Assembly (NCBI GenBank): GCA_040905025.1
Contig: JBBDSJ010000017.1
Span: 1 to 11,570, forward strand
Length of the DNA stretch: 11,570 nucleotides
Origin: JBBDSJ01 sp040905025
GTDB lineage: Bacteria > Pseudomonadota > Gammaproteobacteria > Methylohalomonadales > Methylohalomonadaceae
Direction of reading: 5' to 3'
Shown: piece after piece, positions 7,268 to 11,570 of the stretch
Layout: each line of letters starts with the position of its first letter
Numbering within the stretch: position 1 is the stretch's first letter
Translations under genes and position numbers: made by a program
The notes under the pieces: generated by a model
The model's database searches: none
The model's input: only the letters and a program-made list of their open reading frames with translations
Told to the model about the DNA's origin: nothing

Positions 7268-8653
7268 ATGATTAACCGTATTCCCGGATCATTTCGGGAT
7301 CCTTCCGGATTTCTGTTTAAACGAGATGGCGTGTTATACCGCCAGATAAACAACTGTTACCGGGAAGATTATCAGGCATTAATGAATAGTGGTCTGTACC
7401 AGAAGCTGGTTGACAGGCACTATCTTGTCCCGCATCAGGAAGTACCGCTAAACAATATCGACGACAATAGTCAAGCCTATCGAATTATAAAACCCGAAAC
7501 TGTTCAGACTATTTCCTATCCTTACGAATGGTCATTCAGCCAGCTGAAAGATGCCGCTTTGCTGACACTGGATATCCAGCGCCTGGCGATGAACAAAAAC
7601 ATGTCACTGAAGGACGCCAGTGCCTATAACATACAGTTTCACCGGGGCAAGCCGGTATTTATTGATACCCTGTCATTTGAACAATTTCGTGAAAATGAGC
7701 CCTGGGTAGCTTACCGACAATTTTGCCAGCATTTTCTGGCGCCTCTGGCCCTGATGGCAAAGACCGATATTTCGCTTGCAGAACTGCTCCGCAACCATAT
7801 CGATGGTATTCCGTTGCAGCTTGCCAGCAAGTTATTGCCATTCCATACCCGCCTCCAGCTGTCACTGGGTTTGCATATTCATCTGCATGCCCGCTCACAG
7901 AAAAGGAATGCCGGCATTGCTGTTACCGGCAAGACTGCGGAAAAGAAATTCACCCACCGATCATTCCTGGCGTTGATTGATCATCTGGCTTCAGCCATCA
8001 AATCACTGAACTGGACCGCCTCCAACACCGAATGGTTTGACTATTATGAAAACAATAATAATTATCAGGCAGAAGCCTTGTCCCGCAAGGATGAGATCGT
8101 GGCGCAATTCATGGAAGGCCTGTCATTAAAAACCACATGGGATTTGGGAGCCAACACCGGCCGTTTCAGCAAAATCGCATCCACCTGCAGTGAAACGGTT
8201 TGTGCCTGGGATATTGATCCTGCCTGCGTTGAACTGCATTATCTGTATTGCAAGCAGCAGCAAATCCACAACATATTGCCATTGCTTATGGATTTAACCA
8301 ATCCATCACCTGCCATCGGCTGGCACAACAGCGAACGCATGTCATTGGTCGAGAGAGGACCTGTCGATATGGTGCTGGCATTGGGGCTTGTACATCATCT
8401 TGCCATCGCCAACAACGTACCGATAGACAGGATCGCATGTTTTTTGCGTGATTTGACGCACTACCTGATTATTGAATTCATCCCGAAAGAAGACAGCCAG
8501 GTCGTGAAGCTGCTGCAAAACCGCAAAGATATTTTTCCGGATTATGAACAGGCAAGCTTTGAGCAGGTCTTTTCAGACTATTTCACCCTGATCATAAAAA
8601 AGACTATACCCGACAGCAAACGTACACTTTACCTGTTCAGCAAATCACTATAA
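7268..8653 (+). CDS. class I SAM-dependent methyltransferase with long N-terminal domain
   Basis: The 461-aa cytoplasmic protein is in two parts. The C-terminal part (about 270-440) is a Rossmann methyltransferase: motif I WDLGANTGRFS (Asp292, Gly294, Gly298), motif II acidic residue in AWDIDP (Asp315/Asp317), and motif IV-like VDMVLALGLVHHL. It resembles the NoeA-type nodulation methyltransferases in general plan. The N-terminal part begins with FRDPSGF and VLYRQI. It also has KDASAYNIQF (115-124), then PVFIDTLSFE (129-138), a spacing like the catalytic and metal loops of kinase-fold phosphotransferases. The substrate is unknown. As the last gene of the operon with the sulfatase-like and YLDPG proteins, it probably acts on an envelope glycan precursor. 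The ribosome-binding site is poor. Base composition appears more AT-rich than in cysH or sseA. Confidence 0.82.
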   Translation: MINRIPGSFRDPSGFLFKRDGVLYRQINNCYREDYQALMNSGLYQKLVDRHYLVPHQEVPLNNIDDNSQAYRIIKPETVQTISYPYEWSFSQLKDAALLTLDIQRLAMNKNMSLKDASAYNIQFHRGKPVFIDTLSFEQFRENEPWVAYRQFCQHFLAPLALMAKTDISLAELLRNHIDGIPLQLASKLLPFHTRLQLSLGLHIHLHARSQKRNAGIAVTGKTAEKKFTHRSFLALIDHLASAIKSLNWTASNTEWFDYYENNNNYQAEALSRKDEIVAQFMEGLSLKTTWDLGANTGRFSKIASTCSETVCAWDIDPACVELHYLYCKQQQIHNILPLLMDLTNPSPAIGWHNSERMSLVERGPVDMVLALGLVHHLAIANNVPIDRIACFLRDLTHYLIIEFIPKEDSQVVKLLQNRKDIFPDYEQASFEQVFSDYFTLIIKKTIPDSKRTLYLFSKSL

Positions 8654-8666
8654 AAAATCCGGGCGC

Positions 8667-8737
8667 CTGAATGCGGATATTAATGACAAAGACAAAGCCA
8701 GCGAAACCCCGAACGCAACAATCTGGATTTTCTCTAG
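8667..8737 (+). pseudogene. remnant of the 3' end of a second thioredoxin-like gene
   Basis: Read in frame, this stretch gives LNADINDKDKASET, then a one-base deletion, then ERNNLDFL and a stop. It matches the end of the 4119-4475 gene (LQADVNDKEEAGEIL, then ERNNLDFL). The last 27 bases (8710-8736) are identical to 4448-4474, whereas the preceding 43 bases differ at 10 positions plus the deletion. Nothing of the upstream gene is present: similarity begins 14 bases after the methyltransferase stop codon. It is either a decayed paralogue or the far end of an insertion into the thioredoxin-like gene. Confidence 0.8.
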
Positions 8738-8769
8738 AAATGGTTAATGCCGAACAGAGGGATGCAATT

Positions 8770-9100
8770 TTAGTTCCTTCTCCCTCTGGGCGAAGGCCAG
8801 GATGAGAGCATCAATACCGGGATCATCTGCTTAATCATTAAGACCACTCCCACAGACGGTGCCTTATTCCTTCTCCCTCTGGGAGAAGGCCAGGATGAGG
8901 GCATCAATACCGGGATCATCTGCTTAATCATTAAGACCACTCCCACAGACGGTGCNNNNNNNNNNNNNNNNNNNNNNNNNNNNNNNNNNNNNNNNNNNNN
9001 NNNNNNNNNNNNNNNNNNNNNNNNNNNNNNNNNNNNNNNNNNNNNNNNNNNNNNNCTTATTCCTTCTCCCTCTGGGAGAAGGCCAGGATGAGGGCATCAA
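8770..9100. repeat. 93-bp tandem repeat with REP-like hairpins (interrupted by gap)
   Basis: Unit 1 (8770-8862) and unit 2 (8863-8955) differ at only two positions over the last 89 bases. A partial third unit (9056-9100) follows the N-run and begins exactly at the unit start. Each full unit contains a perfect stem, CCTTCTCCC/GGGAGAAGG (8869-8877 and 8881-8889 in unit 2; unit 1 has one mismatch), and the palindrome CTTAATCATTAAG (8830-8842 in unit 1). The CTCCC-TCT-GGGAG hairpin followed by GGATGAGGG resembles dispersed REP/MITE-like elements of gammaproteobacteria. There is no open reading frame of substance and no CRISPR-style spacers. Confidence 0.9.
8956..9055. other. assembly gap (100 N)
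   Basis: Exactly 100 Ns, the usual placeholder for a gap of unknown size. It lies at the junction of two repeat units, so the missing bases are probably further copies of the 93-bp repeat. Confidence 0.95.
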
Positions 9101-9117
9101 AAAAACTCACAACAATC

Positions 9118-9139
9118 AGCCTGCGCCAGCGGGCTTTTT
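9118..9139. terminator. rho-independent terminator between the repeat array and intI
   Basis: AGCCTGC (9118-9124), loop GCCA, GCGGGCT (9129-9135), then a run of five T to 9139; the stem has one G-U pair. A run of seven A (9099-9105) upstream gives a weaker T-tract on the minus strand, so it may also end intI transcripts. Confidence 0.7.
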
Positions 9140-9155
9140 GTTGTTTGCACCATTT

Positions 9156-10115
9156 TCACCTGTCGAGCGGACTGATTACAGCGTATCCACCCCGATTCAG
9201 CACATGCGTATAGATCATGGTGGTTTTCACATCCTTGTGGCCAAGCAGTTCCTGAATAGTGCGAATATCATAGCCTGACTCCAGCATATGGGTCGCAAAC
9301 GAGTGGCGTAAAACATGACTGCTCACGGGTTTGTTTATTCCGGCCTTTCGTGCCGCATTCTTGATAGCTCTCTGTATGTTCTTTTCATCAAGATGGTGTC
9401 GCCCAATGATACCGCTTAGTGGATCCTTTGAACGCTTCAGTGACGGAAACACATACTGCCAGGCAAATTCGCGGTTCGCATTCGGGTATTTACGGGCCAG
9501 CGCAAAAGGCAGATAAACCCGACCGAAACCGGCCTCCCTGTCCGCCTGATGCAGTTGCTTGACACGGAGTAACTGCGTCTGTAAATCAGCAGTCAGGCTA
9601 TTCGGCAACACCGCGATCCGATCCTTGTCACCCTTGCCTTCCCTGACAAGTATCTGATAACGATCAAAATCCAGATCCTTGACCCTGAGCCGGACAGCTT
9701 CCATCAAGCGCATGCCGGTGCCGTACATCAGTCGCGCTATCAAGCCATTAGTTCCTGCAATCAGTGGCAATAGTTTATTGATTTCATTTTTAGTCAACAC
9801 AACCGGTAAGCGCCGGGGCCGTTTCGCGCGAACCACATCATCCAGCCAGTCAAGCTTTACGCCCAATACTTCTTTATAGAGGAACAGCAGAGCAGACAAT
9901 GCTTGATTTTGAGTAGAAGCTGATACATGCTTCTCAGTGGCTAACCAGGTCAGGAAAGCCGAAATTTCGGCCTCCCCCATATCGTCAGGGTGTCGTTTAT
10001 CATGGAAAAAGATATACCGCTTTATCCACTGTGTATAGGACTGCTCGGTACGTATGCTGTAGTGCCGCAAACGGATTGCGTCACGAACTTGATCGAGCAA
10101 TTTCGGAGATGTCAT
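9156..10115 (-). CDS. intI: integron integrase IntI
   Basis: Tyrosine recombinase that inserts and excises gene cassettes by attI x attC recombination on folded single strands. The 319-aa product has an N-terminal core-binding SAM-like domain (about 8-90) and an intact catalytic set: R136 (GTGMRLME), K161 (GKGDKDR), H267 and R270 (HVLRHSF), H293 (LLGH) and Y302 (IYTHV). The extra segment between about 195 and 245, including YLPFALARKYPNA and the RHHLDE stretch, is the patch that separates IntI from XerC/D. The start is the ATG at 10115, preceded by GGGAGG; the frame runs on to an ATG at 10175, giving a basic extension without family support. It is transcribed away from the cassettes, the usual integron layout, and no frameshift or stop disrupts it. 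Confidence 0.96.
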   Translation of the reverse strand: MTSPKLLDQVRDAIRLRHYSIRTEQSYTQWIKRYIFFHDKRHPDDMGEAEISAFLTWLATEKHVSASTQNQALSALLFLYKEVLGVKLDWLDDVVRAKRPRRLPVVLTKNEINKLLPLIAGTNGLIARLMYGTGMRLMEAVRLRVKDLDFDRYQILVREGKGDKDRIAVLPNSLTADLQTQLLRVKQLHQADREAGFGRVYLPFALARKYPNANREFAWQYVFPSLKRSKDPLSGIIGRHHLDEKNIQRAIKNAARKAGINKPVSSHVLRHSFATHMLESGYDIRTIQELLGHKDVKTTMIYTHVLNRGGYAVISPLDR

Positions 10116-10190
10116 CAGCGCCTCCCTGCGATGTTTGCTTTTCCGTTTAGGCGCCCTTATTTCGCGCCAAGCCATTGTATTTATTACACC

Positions 10191-10206
10191 CTGTCATGTT
10201 ATACAC
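10191..10206. promoter_or_regulatory. LexA-like box over the intI promoter
   Basis: CTGTCATGTTATACAC matches the CTGT-N8-ACAG LexA consensus except for the last base. It overlaps the -10 of the intI promoter, the place where LexA sits in SOS-controlled integrons. SOS control is inferred. Confidence 0.55.
10197..10205 (+). promoter_or_regulatory. candidate cassette promoter Pc (extended -10)
   Basis: TGT-TATACA on the plus strand is an extended -10 facing the cassettes, with TTGTAT (10175-10180) 19 bases upstream as a loose -35. It overlaps the LexA-like box. The first cassette gene starts only 24 bases after the cassette boundary, so it needs a promoter on this side. Other Pc positions inside intI cannot be excluded. 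Confidence 0.35.
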
Positions 10207-10225
10207 CCCAAAAGCCAATAGTCAA
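10198..10225 (-). promoter_or_regulatory. intI promoter
   Basis: On the minus strand TTGACT (10225-10220), a 16-base spacer and TATAAC (10203-10198) form a strong sigma-70 promoter about 80 bases before the intI start codon. Confidence 0.65.
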
Positions 10226-10258
10226 ACCGGCTTTTAGGGTGCCTAATTGTAGTTAGGG
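10207..10258 (+). other. attI: attI recombination site
   Basis: The site lies between the intI promoter and the first cassette. Its simple site is the inverted pair CCTAA/TTAGG (10242-10246 and 10253-10257) with six bases between, and the expected crossover is between G10252 and T10253 in GTTAGGGC. Upstream, CCCAAAAGCC and GGCTTTTAGGG (10207-10216 and 10229-10239) form a further inverted repeat with one bulge, which could also act as a weak hairpin in the cassette transcript. The outer limit of attI is an estimate. Confidence 0.75.
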
Positions 10259-10276
10259 CTCTTGGAGAAACAGTCA

Positions 10277-10738
10277 ATGACCTTTGACATTGAGTTAAAC
10301 CGACTTACTATCGCTAGAGGAGATATAGAACAGGCTCTTAGATTTCTGAAGAAAGCAGGCGGCATTGATCCCACGAGCGATGAGTACGAAGCACTTGTGA
10401 TGACTGCCATTACCCTTTACGCCAGACCATTCTCAAAGAATGAAGTCGATCCACAGGCAAAGGCAAATAAATGTGTTTCTAGCGAAGTATTGGACGAATA
10501 CACAAAGGAAGAACGCGTACTTCACGACCGTCTGTTGGAGGTTCGAAATAAAGCAATCGCTCATGCAGAATGGAACAACTACCCAACTTCTGTCAGCTGG
10601 GATACACGAGTCATTAAGAGCCGGCGTTACTCAATCTATCCAGAATTTATCACAGTCGAATCATTCGCTGCACTGGCAATGAAACTGGAACGTCGGTTAC
10701 AAAATATGAGAGTAGATCGTGTACTACAAGAGAGGTAA
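10277..10738 (+). CDS. cassette protein with HEPN-type R-N-x4-H motif
   Basis: The 153-aa product is soluble and mostly helical, with no signal or membrane segment. Its clearest mark is EVRNKAIAH: R90, N91, H96. This is the Rx4-6H signature of HEPN ribonucleases, with the polar residue directly after Arg that is common in active members. An upstream helix with a conserved-looking LHDRLLEVR flank supports a HEPN-like helical bundle. The remainder (ISRR-like basic strand, C-terminal KLERRLQNMR helix) is not one I can name. The start is the ATG at 10277, with GGAG nine bases upstream; a TTG at 10262 in frame is almost at the cassette edge and less likely. The function is unknown; an RNase toxin or defence effector is the leading inference, since HEPN proteins often are and integron cassettes often carry such genes. 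Confidence 0.7.
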   Translation: MTFDIELNRLTIARGDIEQALRFLKKAGGIDPTSDEYEALVMTAITLYARPFSKNEVDPQAKANKCVSSEVLDEYTKEERVLHDRLLEVRNKAIAHAEWNNYPTSVSWDTRVIKSRRYSIYPEFITVESFAALAMKLERRLQNMRVDRVLQER

Positions 10739-10739
10739 A

Positions 10740-10793
10740 CATGCATTGCAACCATTCGCTAGTGCAGACACTAAATGCGAGTGTTAAGGATTA
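10740..10793 (+). CDS. possible 17-codon reading frame between the cassette genes
   Basis: An ATG two bases after the stop of the HEPN-like gene opens a frame for MHCNHSLVQTLNASVKD, ended by TAG five bases before the next gene's ATG. AGAGAGG lies about four bases upstream. It could be a short coupled peptide or leader that links translation of the two genes, or chance. Confidence 0.2.
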
Positions 10794-10797
10794 GATC

Positions 10798-11292
10798 ATG
10801 TCTTGGTTTTCGAAAAAGAAGGATGCTCAAAAAAAATCAGATAGAGATATAAAGGAAGAATACCGCAAGCTCAAATCTGCCGCAGAAAAAGCTGAGAAGC
10901 TAATTGCAAGATACGGAAAAGTATTAGAACATCCTTCCCATGATGCATTATTACAGCCATTATCTTCGTTGCCTAAGTCTAAAGAAGAAATAAGGAAGGC
11001 CTTTATTACACATTTATTTTTTCTGCATATTTCACGAGAATTAGACGAAAATACAATTAATGCTCTACAGGCTTGCTATATTCTACTGGCAAACTTTGTC
11101 GATGATGAATCTGCTAACCTTTCGTATCAGGCTTGGAAGGCATTTGAATCATATGACATATCTTCCATTGCTTCGAATGAGACGAAAGCTGCTATAGACA
11201 AGTTTACGCAATCGAAAGATGAAATGGATAGGTTAAATAACGAATTTAGAACCATTGTTTCAAAGATGAGAGCGAATACTAATGAAACCTAA
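10798..11292 (+). CDS. helical charged protein of unknown function, cassette partner
   Basis: The 164-aa soluble protein starts MSWFSKKKDAQKKSDRD, has a very basic, coiled-coil-like first 45 residues, then a hydrophobic helical middle (about 68-100, including a FFLHIS stretch) and a charged helical tail (130-160). I recognise no family and no catalytic motif; in particular it is not a minimal nucleotidyltransferase with the GSx-DxD motif, the classic HEPN partner. AAGGA seven bases before the ATG is a good ribosome-binding site. It shares the cassette with the HEPN-like gene (59 bases apart), so an antitoxin, immunity or second subunit role is possible but not shown. It is more AT-rich than the host genes on the left, as cassette genes often are. 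Its stop codon abuts the attC. Confidence 0.65.
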   Translation: MSWFSKKKDAQKKSDRDIKEEYRKLKSAAEKAEKLIARYGKVLEHPSHDALLQPLSSLPKSKEEIRKAFITHLFFLHISRELDENTINALQACYILLANFVDDESANLSYQAWKAFESYDISSIASNETKAAIDKFTQSKDEMDRLNNEFRTIVSKMRANTNET

Positions 11293-11294
11293 GA

Positions 11295-11358
11295 GCCCTA
11301 ACAAACGGCCCAAGCACGACGCGCAAAAAGCGCGCGCGTCTTAGCCAAGCCGTTAGGT
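11295..11358 (+). other. attC: attC recombination site of cassette 1
   Basis: The left core is GCCCTAAC (11295-11302) and the right core is GTTAGGT (11352-11358), with the crossover after G11352. Between them lie the imperfect L'' and L' boxes (around ACGGC and AAGCC) and a central stem, GACGCGC (11318-11324) with GCGCGTC (11334-11340). At 64 bp it is within the usual 57-141 bp range, and its layout closely follows attC sites of mobile resistance cassettes such as aadA. Confidence 0.9.
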
Positions 11359-11570
11359 ATCAATAGAGATAACCAATGTTTAAATGGCTGAAAGAAAAAG
11401 CAACTAAAGCTGCCGCGAATCAATGTAAGTTGAACATTAAACTCAATACAAGAGGGCTTATCGCTACTGCGAATGATGCTGCTGCGAACATTAGTGCCAG
11501 CGGCGGCTCCACAAACGAGGCTGATATTCGTAGAGTACTTAAGGCCCAAGAACGTTTACGTGAAGATATA
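11353..11570 (+). mobile_element. integron gene cassette 2 (5' part only)
   Basis: It begins with TTAGGTAT after the attC crossover point and continues past the window edge. Its own attC should begin with the complement of this end (about ATACCTAAC) further downstream. Confidence 0.8.
11376..11570 (+). CDS. cassette 2 gene, partial (unknown function)
   Basis: An open frame of 65 codons runs to the window edge without a stop. It starts MFKWLKEKATKAAANQ, an amphipathic basic helix, and continues with a polar Ala/Asn-rich segment and a charged helix (ADIRRVLKAQERLRED). The start is 24 bases after the cassette boundary, the usual distance for a cassette gene; the ribosome-binding site (AGAGAT) is weak. 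No family is recognisable from this part. Confidence 0.55.
   Translation, partial: MFKWLKEKATKAAANQCKLNIKLNTRGLIATANDAAANISASGGSTNEADIRRVLKAQERLREDI

Larger units (their letters stand above)
10253..11352 (+). mobile_element. integron gene cassette 1 (two genes)
   Basis: The cassette's first bases, read with the preceding G, are GTTAGGGCTC (10252-10261). The left core of its attC is GAGCCCTAAC (11293-11302). These are exact reverse complements, as expected when both belong to one circular cassette. No attC-like pair of cores lies between the two genes, so they travel together as a single 1,100-bp unit. Confidence 0.88.

Noticed and set aside
8770..9100. CRISPR array
   Set aside because: The 93-bp units are continuous tandem copies with no unique spacers and no cas genes nearby.
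8952..9278. An open frame running through the N-gap
   Set aside because: Its first half is undetermined bases and the rest is repeat, terminator and antisense to the end of intI.
9156..10115. XerC/XerD or phage integrase
   Set aside because: The protein has the extra IntI patch before the HxxR motif, and an attI and attC lie next to it.
10739..10797. An attC site between the two cassette genes
   Set aside because: GTTAAGG at about 10783-10789 resembles a right core, but there is no matching left core or stem upstream, and the flanking cores pair perfectly around both genes.
11298..11549. A minus-strand open frame over the attC and cassette 2
   Set aside because: It runs antisense through the attC and the start of the cassette 2 gene, with no ribosome-binding site or domain support.

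Overview
The window reads as a chromosomal stretch from a gammaproteobacterium, probably an environmental, non-enteric one. The basis is familial: an SseA-type mercaptopyruvate sulfurtransferase, a four-cysteine (Fe-S) APS reductase under the name cysH, a lipoprotein of the putative aminopeptidase family, UspA, REP-like hairpin repeats and a chromosomal-type integron. No genus can be named from the sequence. The sequence has a 100-N scaffold gap (8956-9055), so it is a draft assembly.

Left part (1-4530), housekeeping genes with a sulfur flavour. sseA (-) and an outer-membrane lipoprotein metallopeptidase (+) diverge from starts only 28 bp apart. They are followed by an FHA-domain protein with a long uncharacterised N-terminus, a strong hairpin terminator, cysH, and a small thioredoxin-fold protein with a CKKC motif ending at a clear terminator. 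SseA, APS reductase and the thioredoxin-like protein all act in, or could act in, sulfane/sulfate metabolism and thiol redox.

Middle part (4550-8737). An ATP-binding universal stress protein (-) diverges from a three-gene operon (+): a five-TM, LtaS/OpgB-like alkaline-phosphatase/sulfatase-fold membrane protein, a 78-aa signal-peptide protein beginning YLDPGAGS after cleavage, and a two-part SAM methyltransferase. These are likely to modify an envelope polysaccharide or lipid. This block is flanked by a direct duplication: the last 27 bp of the thioredoxin-like gene recur exactly at 8710-8736, with a diverged, frameshifted extension upstream. That makes the block look like an inserted islet or the product of recombination between two related genes.

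8738-9155 has no gene. It holds a 93-bp tandem repeat with REP-like hairpins (two units, the gap, and a partial third unit in exactly the right phase, so the gap probably hides more copies) and a terminator.

Right part (9156-11570) is an integron. It contains a complete integron integrase (intI, -), its promoter overlapped by a LexA-like box, an attI site, then cassettes on the + strand. The first cassette boundary (10252/10253) and the attC site at 11295-11358 share perfectly complementary core ends. This shows that 10253-11352 is one 1.1-kb cassette carrying two genes: a protein with a HEPN-type R-N-x4-H motif, and a helical, charged partner of unknown function. A second cassette starts at 11353 and runs off the window. 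The two-gene HEPN cassette is the best candidate for an undescribed system (toxin-antitoxin or phage defence); the flanking duplication around the envelope operon is the second most interesting signal.
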